DNA of 64,000 nucleotides from assembly GCA_022036555.1 (NCBI GenBank), contig CM039128.1, positions 4,402,049 to 4,466,048 on the forward strand, written 5' to 3'. The notes beneath the pieces were generated by a model. It saw nothing but the letters and a program-made list of their open reading frames with translations, made no database searches and was not told the origin of the DNA. The stretch comes from Microstegium vimineum. Taxonomy: Eukaryota; Streptophyta; Magnoliopsida; Poales; Poaceae. Of the stretch, positions 11,572 to 23,200 are shown piece after piece. Numbering within the stretch: position 1 is the first letter of the stretch; each line of letters starts with the position of its first letter. The position numbers and the translations under genes were made by a program.

Positions 11572-13462
11572 ATACGTACGTGGGATACATAGTTAAATAT
11601 ACAATACAATGCAAAACAGAAACAAAAAAGACAAGATCCAAACCTAAGAGACGAAAGCATGTGGTTTTTCATTAAGAAGAGAGAAATAATTGACATCCAA
11701 ATTCAGTCTGAAAATGAACTTGAATCTACGTTTACTTTCCACGTAGAGTGCATGCGCAACTCACACTTTGTCACGAACCTTTTAAGTGGTATATGTACGT
11801 ACGTAGTTTCTCAACCGATAATAACTAGCTAGTAATATAATTGGGGGGGGGGGGGGGGGGAATAACTCAGGGTCCGAAAACACAATAAAAACGAACAACT
11901 CGATCACCCTCTCAGCCTTTTCAACTATATATATATAAGCATGTCATTTAGGATAAAGTTTTAGTCAAACCTAGAGATTAATAACTTTTGAAACCACTTC
12001 CCTTTGGAAACACATGTAAGCTTACAAGTGTGCAAACTTGTACTAACTGTTTTCTACTTAAAATTCTTGCTTCTAAAAATATTAGGCGCTCTTGGTATTT
12101 AAGGAGGGGGGGGGGGGGTTGAGGAAGCATGCAGCTCTTGCGCATCATATTTTGAGGGAAAAACGAACAGTGACGAGGGGATGGATGGAGCACACGTGAG
12201 ATCACGCGAGGGCCATGGTCAAGTACAGTTGTGGATGGGCTTTGAAGTACGTACTAAATAATAAAGTAAGGGGGTAATTAAAATGATGAGGCGCGTCCGC
12301 TTTTTGCGCGGCAGCTTAACCGCATCGACACCGACCGTACCGTGCCCCAGCTGGCTCCTCTCCGCCGCCGCCGCGTCACCAGGCCGGGCCCCGCCCCGCG
12401 CGCCACGTGCTTCCACCCACGGCGTGCCTGCCTGCCTAGCTTAGCTTCCCCTCGTCTTCCTTCCCCTTTATTCTACCCACCGCGCTCGACCGCGGCTCAG
12501 GGAAAGCTCCGGCCGCCCGCGCGCGGCGTACGTACGTGGCGCCCGTGCTCCTCGTCCGGCCACGCCGCCGCGCTATGTGTGGCCGCTTTATTTCCCGGCG
12601 GGGCCGACCGGCCGGTCGATCTCAGAGTGACACTAGAGCTGTATGTATGCATATATGTCATCAGAACTGGATCATCATGGCGATCTTTACTGCTGTAATA
12701 TACTATATTAAGGCTAATTCAATTCAGTTCTTATCTTAATTTGATTGGATGGATGGATGGATGGTGAAGCCTAACAATCACCACCACTCCGAGCGATCGC
12801 TGATTTGTTGGTCGGTCTTATCCGTCTTGGATGATGCATATAGTATATAGAGTATACACATCAATACACACACGCCATGCCTGCATGGCGGCCGTCGGCG
12901 GCAGAGAGCCGCGCGCCATTGGTCTCCCAATCGGAGCTATATCTGGGGGCCATGATGGCCTCCGATCCTCTGATTGCAACACCTGCACTATTGCGGGTGC
13001 GGGCATCCATCCATCTTCTTGCAGTACATTGCTGATGATGCCGAGAACGAAAAGGCATACAAATGGCTCCCAGCGCGCGCCCGGGCCGGCCGGGGTCATT
13101 CCATTTGTCGCCAATTATATATCTCCATCCTATAATAGCTAATGTGTGGCTATGTTAATTTATGTATTTATATCATACTAATTTATTTAAATATACCCCT
13201 GTGCCATACGCCGATCGCCAAACCATCATTCTGAAAACTTGAAATGCAGCGTGTAATCATGGCATGCATTCCTCCGTTGCTCATTCAGCTAGCTATCTAT
13301 CTAACCGACGAGCGAATTCAGTGAAACCGACGTTTAATTATTCTAAACCTGCCACTGCTACAGATAACACTATGTGGAAACGCCGCTTATTAATTCCTAC
13401 GTCACACACGTTACGAACGAATGGTTGAGAAGTACCCATATAGTTTAGTTTTATGATAAGTG
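11572..13462. other. Intergenic stretch, no gene identified
   Basis: It holds two long G homopolymers (18 G at 11843-11860, 13 G at 12106-12118) and a GC-rich block at about 12290-12620 that could be an old promoter or leader (a CACGTG-like word, C-rich CCGCCGCCGCC), followed by AT-rich sequence. No frame resembles a known protein. A GGAT microsatellite occurs near 12750. Confidence 0.5.
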
Positions 13463-14187
13463 AATTGTTAATATAGAAGTGTTCTAGGTTGAGTGTGTTG
13501 AGTTAACCTACCGTGTGAGTAGCGTGCGACATGTCTTGGTTTGTGGTGCGCATATGTAAAATTTGGAGGCGGTGGCCAATGATGAGGTGAAGGTCAAGTA
13601 GAAACGGGCCGTGTTGAAGGACCGAAAGCAGTGAAGAGAGGACGTGAGGCTTGGACTGACAGATCAGAGCACTAGAGGACTAGCCGTGGTGGTCGGGTAA
13701 TACTTGGGGACATCGACAAGGCAAGTGTACATGGAGGAGCTAGCGGTTGTGTTGACCAAGTCAAGACGACGGTCGAGCAAGTCGAGCGGAGGCTCTGGAA
13801 GACTTGGCGGCTGGACGGTCGAGGACACGGTGACACATGTCGAGATGTGGGGGACACATATGGAGTACATTACTCACGAGCGGGTTTGGTGGTTTAGACC
13901 ATAAAATTACTGGTGGACGGTTATCGGGTTTTAGCCTTAGAACCCAGGCGGAAGGTCCAAGGATGGAACGGGGCGGCATGTGGCGAAATCACAAATATTG
14001 TATCGAGGTGAAACAGATCTATGCAGGAAGCGGGGTCATCCTATCAAGATGAAGATGGAGTTGAACCATAATGTCTTAGAGTTAGATGGTTTGCTCATGT
14101 ATCCGGGAGCAGTTTGAAAATGTGTTATATCCCCAATAAGGATGAGAGTACCCAATCACCCTTACCTCTTGCATTGCCTTCGTCCAC

Positions 14188-14233
<46 letters not shown>

Positions 14234-15464
14234 GGCCCTTCTAGGAATATTTTTCCTCAAGGTCCACGGATGATTTAGCCATTCATAGTGTTAAATTAAA
14301 CCATAGATTTATGTCAGAATGGAGGCCCTTCACTCCTCGTGTCATGGTGGCATTGATTTGTGATTTGTTTGTGTCAATCTCGCTTGTGTTCTTTGTTTCT
14401 CGTTTTCACCCTTTTCCCGTTATTGAATGTATCTTGATTTATTGAAGGTATCTTGATTCAAACCACTTGAATAGAAAATGAGCTAGAATGTGAGAGAAAC
14501 CTTCCTACCAAAGGAAATCACCCAATTCCTCACGAGCTCATAAATTGATGGTTTTTGTTTATCATCGATTTCCCATTGATTGAGTTCATGTTGAGCAATG
14601 ATCTTTTTGGGATAGCTCACCTACTCCCTTGTGGCCTTGTGTATCAAATTTGGTGGCAGTTGGTTTTGAATCTGTCATAAATTTGGCGAATCTTTGTTTG
14701 AGACGATTTTCGGGGCTGCTGAAACGCGACCCACGGATAGTCCAGGCCCCAACCCCGGACAGTCTGAGTATCGGGCTCGAGTTCAGAGCTACAAACTCAG
14801 GGACCACAAATAGTCCCTCGCCAGGGTGCAGATAGTCTACAGCTATAGCCTGAGTTGCATAGAAGTATTTTCTGACCTTCTACATTTCAGAGTTTAGACG
14901 ACAGACAGTCCTGGACCCCCATGGACAGTCTGCAGTTGTACCAAAGTTCTGTCATGATCTGTTCCTCGTCTTCCGTTTCGGGTTTTTGACCGATGGACTC
15001 TAGCCGAAATTGTATAAAAGTGTTGTCTAATCTGTTTCATTTTGGAGTTTGGGCGGTGGACAGTCCAGGACCCCTGCGAACAATCCACGGTTATACCAAA
15101 GTTATGTCTAGAACTGCTTCTCATCTTCTGTTTTTTTTGTTTTTGATCGGCGGACAGTCCGGCTTTGACTTGTTGTCCGACCCTATTCTATAGACATTCC
15201 ACGCCCAGTGAGCGAACAATCCACACTCGTGTTGTCTTTGCTGATTTGAGCTATCTCTTTGGGGTTGGTTTTTGGTGTTTCTGGATTGTTGTGTTGTACC
15301 TTCAAGACATCTCCTAAGGTATCCACCTACGTCTTGGGTCGTGAACCTATCGATCTTTTAGGTGTTTGCTTTGGGGATTGAATTTGGGACAGCGGTCTAA
15401 GCATTTCGAAAGAATTTAAGGCTTCCATTCACCACCCCCCTCTAGCAGCCACTTTGGTCGTTCA
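13463..15464 (+). repeat. Diverged solo LTR related to the Copia LTR
   Basis: The order of recognisable words follows the intact Copia LTR: 'gaggactagccgtggtgg' near 13673, 'gtcaagacga', 'agcggaggctc', 'gcaggaagcggggtc' near 14023, 'cttgcattgcc' near 14170, a block of GGACAGTCC-type words at 14740-15170, 'cctaaggtatccacc' near 15313, and an end of 'attcaccaccccc...gttca' at about 15428-15464. Identity is much lower than between the two LTRs of the Copia element. No internal domain follows, so it is a solo LTR or an isolated old LTR of a related family. The left boundary is approximate and I found no clear target duplication. A CT/TA microsatellite lies at 14190-14230. Confidence 0.7.
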
Positions 15465-15584
15465 CACGTACGGTCGTATTTAGCCCTAAATCACACACAT
15501 CAGTAAATCTTGAGAAAATTTTTGTTTGAGGGGATTTATTTGTTTGTGTGGTTGTGCATTATTACTTGCAATCACTGAAAAAAA

Positions 15585-15725
15585 TAGCGCGCTATAGCGT
15601 CGAAATAGCGCGCTAATAGCGTCCGGAAGCAGCTACCGCAATGCTCATTAGCGCGCTATAGCACCAAATAGCGCGCTAATAGCGCCGCTATAGTGTTTCG
15701 GCCAAGCTTCCGCTAATTTCTATAG
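15585..15725. repeat. Palindromic AATAGCGCGCTA repeat cluster (MITE-like)
   Basis: At least four copies of (A)ATAGCGCGCTA(T/A)TAGCG lie within about 100 bp in both orientations, followed by a CCGCTATAG block and 'tatagcccgccatttaaaa'. The segment could fold strongly on itself. It resembles short non-autonomous DNA transposons common in grass genomes, but I cannot name the family. Confidence 0.5.
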
Positions 15726-15829
15726 CCCGCCATTTAAAACCATGCTTGCAATATATTACTTTTTCCTTTTTTTATCGAATACATAAAAGATTTGTGTATC
15801 ATTGTATTTAAGAAGAAGAGTTGAAACAT

Positions 15830-16486
15830 ACAAACGACGCGCTTCTGGCGAGCTCACTAGGAGGTCTTACCATCATAGGCTAGACCGTCCTAGCAAACAG
15901 GTTGTAGCATCGATATTACATAAATGGTTTACAACCGGATTAGGGTCATCGCTGGGCAAATTTCTCCTATGGTTCCGCCCGCCCTACCGTTGGTCGCAGG
16001 GAACAACTTGTCCAGGGCTGCAACTTAGCTCGACGTCAAGGTCCCTGCAAAGAAGGCGTAGTGTGCTTGCTTTGACGCGGACGAGACTAGTGCCGGCGGC
16101 GGTGGGATGCCCATCTTCTTTATGGGGAACACCTCGTCCCGCTTGGAGGTTGGTATGTGTGCCAGCGGTTGAGCGACAATGCATCGACTCCTGAGTAACA
16201 GTGTTCGCTTTGTTGCCGCCTTCTGTCTTGGTGGACTGGCGATTAAAGGCGACTTCCGTTTTAGCTGCACCTCCTCAGTGAACCAAGCGAAACGCCGAGC
16301 AACCTCACGTGGCGTGGGCGTGGCGTCGCTCTCTGCAATGCCTTGTTGTCCCTCCCGTAGTGGTGTGAGCTGTGGCGGTCCATGTGGCAACAACGGTGGC
16401 GAGGCCATTGTCCGTTGGGCACTCATCGGGGTACGAACATCCCACATCGATGCTTCGACCACCTGGGAGACGCCCCCCTGAATAGG
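15830..16486 (-). pseudogene. GC-rich retroelement-like ORF remnant, left part
   Basis: A minus-strand frame at 16025-16462 (145 codons) is basic and Pro/Ser-rich, with stretches such as VARRFAWFTEEVQLKRKSP and SKRDEVFPIKKMGI. I recall similar sequences from repeated grass ORFs of unknown function that accompany retroelements, but I cannot assign a domain. It lies just 3' of the LINE poly(A) end, and a matching GC-rich minus-strand piece lies on the other side (18468-18945), so the LINE may have landed inside this ORF. Homology is uncertain. Confidence 0.4.
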
Positions 16487-18467
16487 CTTTTTTTTAAAAT
16501 GAGAAGTTTTACTTCAGCTTTTCAGAAAGCAAAGAGTTATTACAGAACTGGGGATTCCAGTTTACTAAGGTATCGACAAACAAACGTCAACTAGCAAACA
16601 ACAACTAAATTTCGCAGACATGAGAAGACACCATCATCATAGGCTTGAAGTTCTTCATCCATTGAGGATCTTTTCCTTCACTTGTTGGAGGCGTAGACAG
16701 TCATCTTCCTTGAGCAAAGCACTCCACTTCTGCATTGACGATAGAGCAACATATATAATGTCAGAAGGTGATTTTGGAAGCTTGTGCTCGATAGCCATCT
16801 TGTTTCTGCAGTTCCATATAGCCCAAGCCAGACCTGCAAAGATGAACAAGGTCCATCTAATGGGAAGGGCCCCCTTGCCCTGTAACCAGAATTCACATAG
16901 GTCTTGTACTGAGCTAGGATGTCTATTCCAACCAAAAAATTCTTTAAGAAAGCCCCATATAGTTCCATATAGTCCAAGCCAGACCTGCAAAGATGAACAA
17001 GGTTAATCTAATGGGAAGGGGCCCCTTGCCCTGTAACCATAATTCACATAGGTCTTGTACTAAGCTAGGATGTCTATTCCAACCAAAAATTTCTTTAAGA
17101 AAGCCCCATATAGTTCTAGCAATCAGACAATCGAAGAGGATGTGATTCACAGATTCAGGCATTCCACATAAACAGCACCTTTCACTCACCTTCCATCCTC
17201 TTTTTTTAAGGCTCAATCCGCACTGTAACTTGTTGTTAAAGATTTGCCAAAGGAAGAACTTGATTTTCAAGGGAATTTTACATTTCCACAGATACTTAGC
17301 AATTCTATTGCCGCCCCCACCATTTAAGATAAATCTATAAAGAGATTTAGTGGAGAACTATCCTCTCTTTTGCAGAGCCCATCTGACCAAGTCAGTTCTA
17401 TTCTCCTCTAAGACATACCTATTAAGCTCCCCTTTGAGCTCTAACCATCTCTCAAAGTCTTTCGAAGATAAGGATCTTTTAAACTCAATGAACCACTCAT
17501 TATCAATCCATTGATCAGAAACCAAACTCTCGGGGTATCTAACCAACCCAAACAAATCCTTGTAAGCCAGTTTCAAAGGTACAGGTTGAATCCAACAATC
17601 ATGCCAAAACCGACAGTTTAAGCCATTTTTAACTATGAAGATGGCCCCCCACTTGAAGAGGTGTTTAACTTTGTGTAGGCCCTTCCAAAACTGTGAGCTA
17701 CCTTTACTAGGCACAGAGAAGAAATGACTACCCTCTAGATACTTGGCTTTAATCAATTGAAACCACAAATCATTAGGTTCTTGAAATATCTTCCAAATCC
17801 ATTTCACTAAGAGGCAGTCATTCATAAGCCTGGTATTTATAATGCCCAGACCCCCTTGGTCTTTTGTCCTACATACCATGTCCCATTTTGCCATGTGATA
17901 CCTGAACTTGTCATCGACACCTTGCCATAGAAAGTTAGCTCTAACACCGTCCATCTTCTTATGCACTCCATCTGGTAGCCAATAGAAACCCATGCAATAT
18001 AAAGGAATACTGCTAAGACAGGAATTGCATAAGATTTGTCTCCCCCCCCCCCCAGAAGTCAGATGTTTTCCTTTCCAGGGATCTAATTTGTTTACCATTT
18101 TTTGACTGATTGGAGTGAAGGCTCTCATGCCTAAATAAGAATCACTAATAGGAATACCCAGGTATTTCATGGGAAGAGAACCTAAGATACAATTCAGCAT
18201 ATTGGCCATGTGCTCCTTATTCTGCTGAGAGACACCAAAAACAAAAACTTCACTTTTGTGAAAGTTAATCTTGAGACCAGTCAACCACATAAAGCAATAT
18301 AAAATGAGTTTAAGATTTCTAATTGATTGTTCTGAGCCGTCAATCATAATCACAGTGTCATCAGCATACTGTATGTGTGAAATCCCCCAGGGATAAGGTA
18401 ATCCAAAACCCCTTTTATATGACCCTTATTGACAGCTTTATCAAGCAAGACCCCAAGAACATCTAGC
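16487..18467 (-). mobile_element. L1-type LINE, 5'-truncated, minus strand
   Basis: On the minus strand this is the C-terminal part of a non-LTR retrotransposon ORF2, then a short 3' UTR and a poly(A) tail (seen as T8 at 16488-16495). The ORF2 N-terminus, including the endonuclease, is absent, as expected of a 5'-truncated insertion. The upstream edge near 18467 is where AT-richer LINE sequence gives way to GC-rich sequence. I looked for a target duplication and found none that was convincing. Confidence 0.82.
16655..18467 (-). pseudogene. LINE ORF2 fragment: reverse transcriptase and zf-RVT domain
   Basis: Reading leftwards: the RT catalytic motif QYADD lies at 18357-18371 and is followed by the LINE-type sequence GLKINFHKSEVF and MKYLGIPIS. 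Next come the thumb region and the plant zf-RVT zinc-binding domain (about 17270-17000, CCLCGMPESVNHILFDC). The frame is broken three ways: a one-base shift just before the QYADD box near 18391, TAG at 17358, and a 151-bp tandem duplication (16811-16961 and 16962-17112) that shifts the frame because 151 is not a multiple of three. The natural C-terminus is at 16655. A 12-base C run at 18042-18053 encodes extra glycine. Inactive. Confidence 0.85.
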
Positions 18468-18945
18468 ATCAACCTCCACCAGCATTGGGTCTGCCCACAT
18501 GGGAAGCCCCACGCGCGTGCACCACTCCAACTCCTGGGGATATGTCCCAAGGTAGCGGCAGAAGCCAAAGGGGTTGCATTGTTGCCAGTCATGCCCATCT
18601 CTCTAGCTAGCTCAACAGCAGACGAAACGAAGGGCAGTACGTGTTGTCTGGGAAGCCCCTACCACCATCCTCGATGCTTTCGTCGTCGACGCTGTTGCCC
18701 GCTATTGGCAGGAACGGTGTTGTCCATCTCAGCACCACCAGAGTCATGCGAACCACCATGGTCCTCAGGCCGGCCGAACGGAGGAGTTGCCAGCGGCACG
18801 GACAAGGTGTGGCTGACGGTCCCTAGCGCCTGCATCGCGTGAGCACCCAGAGCCTGCACGCCGTGGCTGCTTGCAGTAGCCTGCAATGTGTCCAAATCCC
18901 TGCAGACATCGCTGGGGCAGCTTGCCGGTTTCAAGTTTTTCATTC
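18468..18945 (-). pseudogene. GC-rich retroelement-like ORF remnant, right part
   Basis: The minus-strand frame 18659-18943 begins MKNLKPASCPSDVC and is rich in Ala, His and Gly. A further frame reaches the LINE edge. Base composition matches the GC-rich piece at 15830-16486, and both are on the minus strand, so together they may be one ORF split by the LINE. I see no recognisable domain. Confidence 0.3.
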
Positions 18946-20013
18946 TTCAAATATATGTATATATGTTTTTTTATAGAGATTCAAGCAAGTGTGTCTGTGG
19001 ACTTGCAAATAGACTTAATTTTTGCAAGTTACACCGGTAATCCGTTGAATGAAGTGTTTTACATAGTGAGGGGATCAACTGAACAAGCACATATTGTTCT
19101 GACAAAAAGACTATATATACACACAACACGGAGAACGAAAAGGAATGCTGCACTGTAGTAGTAAACTCATCACAAATAAAGTTTGTTCAATTCCTCACCA
19201 AACTAGATTTCAATCTTGTTTAATTATTAGTTTTATATAGATAGGATGATTTGCAGTGCGTGATTAAAACGGTTGCATATATTACCAGTTGACGACGGCA
19301 TTGACCAACCAATTTGCTTCCTCCTGCTTGCCTCTTGAAGATCATCTCACATCTGAGATTGAAATGGCCATCAACAAGTAATACATGTCACAAATAAAGG
19401 CTGGCCCATCATATCCATGCATGCAGACGTGGATTTTTCATTTGTATATGTGGCCGCAAGGCCTATCCTGACCATCGACAGAGCATCAAGATTCGTGTCG
19501 GCTGATTCCTTCCATCATACGGTGCATCAAGATTCGTGCCCACAACATAGATGGACGGTCAGGATAGACCTGCCGCACGCATACACGATGTTTCATGTCA
19601 GTACTCAACACTCCAGCAGATATATAAGCATAGTAACATGAAAGAAAACATATCATAACAGATAAGTAGTATATATATACTAGACTAATACTCCTGAATT
19701 AGCGGGCGGTCAGGACGTCAGGTCATGCATCCTGAATTCATTACGCCTGATTGAACAGGGCACTGTTGATACACTCCTTGCCATGCCTGCCATGCCACCA
19801 CACCATACCATACCAATGCCATGCAGATCGAATACGAGAGCGACAGCTAGCGTCGCCCAACGTCACGCACAAACCTATCTGCAGCTGCCTATATGCCTCC
19901 GTCTCCATTTGGCCGTCGTCCAGTCCATGTGTCGCACCACCGGTTCCCCCGGCCGTCGCCATCGCCGCCGGTCACCTCACCTCCCACCTGCCGGATCGGA
20001 GGCCGGAGCCAGG
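18946..20013. other. Intergenic region upstream of the DUF1685-type gene
   Basis: No gene is seen. Near 19457-19571 a short hairpin can form from 'cctatcctgacc' and its inverted partner 'ggtcaggatag', with the direct repeat 'gcatcaagattcgtg' (two copies) inside the loop. The last 250 bp become C-rich and probably carry the promoter. Confidence 0.5.
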
Positions 20014-20021
20014 TATATATA
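20014..20021 (+). promoter_or_regulatory. TATA box of the DUF1685-type gene
   Basis: TATATATA precedes AGACCCTGCC. It lies 187 bp upstream of the ATG at 20201, in C-rich promoter sequence. Transcription would start near 20045-20055, giving a leader of about 150 nt. This is the best-placed TATA element in the region. Confidence 0.65.
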
Positions 20022-20200
20022 GACCCTGCCTCCCCAGCCTACGCTCAGCTCCCACCCAAACCAACCACTGATCATATCATATCGTTGCTCTCCAGCTAGC
20101 GACTATTCTCACCTGCACCACTTCTTCTCTTCTCCAAGCCGAACGAGCCACCTAGCTAGCTAGTTTGATTATCTGGCAGTGGCAGGTGATCAGGTCAGGC

Positions 20201-23200
20201 ATGGCGAGCGCGACGACGGAGCAACAACAACGGGCTAGCCTCATGGTTGACGGCGAGGAGGAGGATGAGCAGCAGCTTGACGACCTTGTTGGCCGCGCCG
20301 CCGTGGTGGCGAGGGAGGTTAGCAAGCGGGTGTCTCGTCTGGCCGTCGAGGGAGGAGGAAGCGACGCTGCCGCCGCCGCCGCCGCACGCCGCCCGCAGGG
20401 CCAGGGCGTCTTGAACATCGGCGGCGGTGGCGTCGCCAGCAGGCCAGCAGGGAACGGCGGGAATCATCATCATCACGAGACCGACGCGGCGGGTAAGGCG
20501 GTGACCGCGCCGCCGCCACGGTTCCGGCGCTCGTTCACCGAAGCGCGGACGCTGCCGCCGCCGCACGCGTGGCTAGCGATCGATGACACGACGACGAAGC
20601 AGCAGCAGAAGCAGCACGACGACGACCCGGCCGAGGCGGACCAGTGGGCGCGGCTGTTCCGTGGAGGCGGCGGGACGACGCAGCAGCAGAAGCAGCAGCA
20701 GGTTGTTGTTCAGAGGCGGAGCAGCTTCAGCGTGGTGCGGCGAGAGCGCGTGGCGCGGGAAGCGTGGCTGGACCGCGCGTGGGAGATGAAGCGGAGCTGG
20801 CACCAGCGCAACGGCGGCGCACCCGACGCCGACACCCCCGTGGTGGTGGTGGTGGGGACGTCGTCGTCGTCGGCGTCGGCCCATTCCCAGCAGCAGCAGC
20901 ATCATCATCAGGGGGGCATGATGGCGTCGGGCGGTGGAGTGGCCATGGACGTGGAGGAGGTCCGCGCGTGCCGCGACCTCGGGCTTGAGCTGCCTTCTGA
21001 CTGCACCGTGGAGATCCAGTGCTATGGGCTGTCCGGCGGTAGCAGCCCCACCAACACCAACACCACCACCCCCGGCAGCAGCGGCGCCGACTCACCATGC
21101 GCCGTCTCCAGCCAAGCTGCTGGTACGTATTACGTACTTATTTACGTACTCCGTACTACGTACATCTATTCGTCGTCTATTCTCAAACTGAAACGTGCTA
21201 GTAACGAATTCATCACTGGTGACTAGAATATATACAAAAAAAAAAAGTTATGTTTTCTTTCCACATTAGCCCTTGTTTGGTTAGAGGTGTGTAGTCGGAT
21301 TCACATTAATACATATAAATTAGGATGAATTAGAGTGAAACGTGAACTAAATTACATCTCAATTCACTCCAACACACGAGGATTGGAGTGAATCCAGCCA
21401 ACAACATCCCAACACGTACGGCCTTAAAATCCAAGAGCAACATATTATAGTAGTCGCTTAAGTGTTCTAAATAGCGGGCTAAGTGATTTAGTGAGACCAC
21501 CCTTCTCAAACAGTTTTTCTCGATCACGTAAAAGATTTCGTTGCAATGGCGCCAAACCCTTCTCAAACAGTTAATAGTGGGCTAAATCGGATAGCACACG
21601 GCTAATTGTACATAGGACCAAATAGCTATATCTGGAGATAATGACGTGTTTGATAATGTTGCAACGAATTGTTTAATCTTGCCAAGCAAGGGTACGTGCC
21701 GAATGAGCTGGACGTTTTGGCTCTTTGCCCTAGTCACCTTGGAGTACGTTCGTGCAAGTGAGTGTTTTGGCTTGAGAACCAAATCAGCTCGCCGATATGG
21801 GACTCCAACAGTATAGACATAAAAAAGGAGACCTATTGGATAACATGGGTCTCGCTGTAGCAATAATAGGTCCCTCACCTAAAAGTTACTTTTTTCCAAC
21901 AGCTAACCCAAAGAAAATATAGTTGTGCGTTTTTAATCTGTCCACCTGATCGACACCAACAGTTGTTTTGGAAACATAGGAGAGGACCTTTATTTGGGTT
22001 TCACCTTGCTCAGCACCCAAAATGGGTCCTTCATTTAACAACGATTTTGCCCCCGGCCTAAATTTTGGGTTTGGGTTCTGTTTTGCCTATGCGGCCTGTT
22101 GGAGATAGCTTAAACCTTGATCGTGTTTCTTGACGTCGCTGATGAGACATATGTCACTGCACATATATGCTAGTAGTATTACTATACATATGCCGGCACA
22201 GATAATATCTAAGTACAATTATACGAGGTAACAAGCTAGGAGGAGATTGAGGAAGAAGAAATAAGAGAAGTACATTACATTTGAGCAATAATGGTGCTAG
22301 TTTAGAATTTCTAATGACCCAAAGTTTATTGAAACATCGCGGTGGTGCAAAGAAAAAGCAAATGATACCTTTAGCGTGGCAGTTTTGAAGAATATAATGA
22401 GAGACGACATGCATTAGAGAAATTAAAGTTGGACGTCACGCATATGATAATTAAATTAATAGGATCTGTGTTAGCAGTGTGTATGACAAGCGAAGTTGAA
22501 CACTGAGGTCGATCATGTTTTGAACACACGAATTTTATAGGATTTGTATAATGATTTTATTCAATTTTATTTTATAGGAAAAACACGTCATAAAAAAAGA
22601 ACAGGAGAAAATCATGTGTTTCAAATCAGCCCTATTAAAGCAAATTTTACTTACGCCTTATTTGTTTGTCTTATGAGCCGGCTTATCAGCTATCAAAACA
22701 ATACTTTTCTCTCACAACAAAATGGTCAAAAACAGTCTCAATCTGTTAGTATATGGAGTTTGATGGGATGGCTTCCATTGTACTTTGGTGGAAGAATAAA
22801 CACAAAAGCTCCTTAATAATAGCTAGCTTATAGTACCTTGCATGGCCGGCATGGCATGGCAGCAGGACGACGACGGCGACGAGTTCTCTGCCGGGTCAGC
22901 AAGGGGACTGCCGGCTGCAGAGGACTCCATTAATGAGGGAGAGGATTAGGTGATCAAATTATGATGCCTACTCGAGTTGATTGCAACTACTACTACTATC
23001 TCACTTGGATCTTGGCTCTGCTTATAGCATAATTAACCACCAACGACTACGACCGCTTTATTTCTTTCCGGGGCCCTGCGTCGTCGAGGCAAATTAAATC
23101 CATCCCTGTTCCTGTTGCCGTACGTGTACACGGACGACCACTCCATTTACATACATAAATATTCTCCGACCGACTCCGATCCACTGCAGGTGTGGTGTAT

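Noticed and set aside
20195..21098. Several GC-rich frames overlapping the DUF1685-type exon on both strands
   Set aside because: They are shadows created by GC-rich third positions; only the frame from 20201 has conserved blocks and in-frame splicing.
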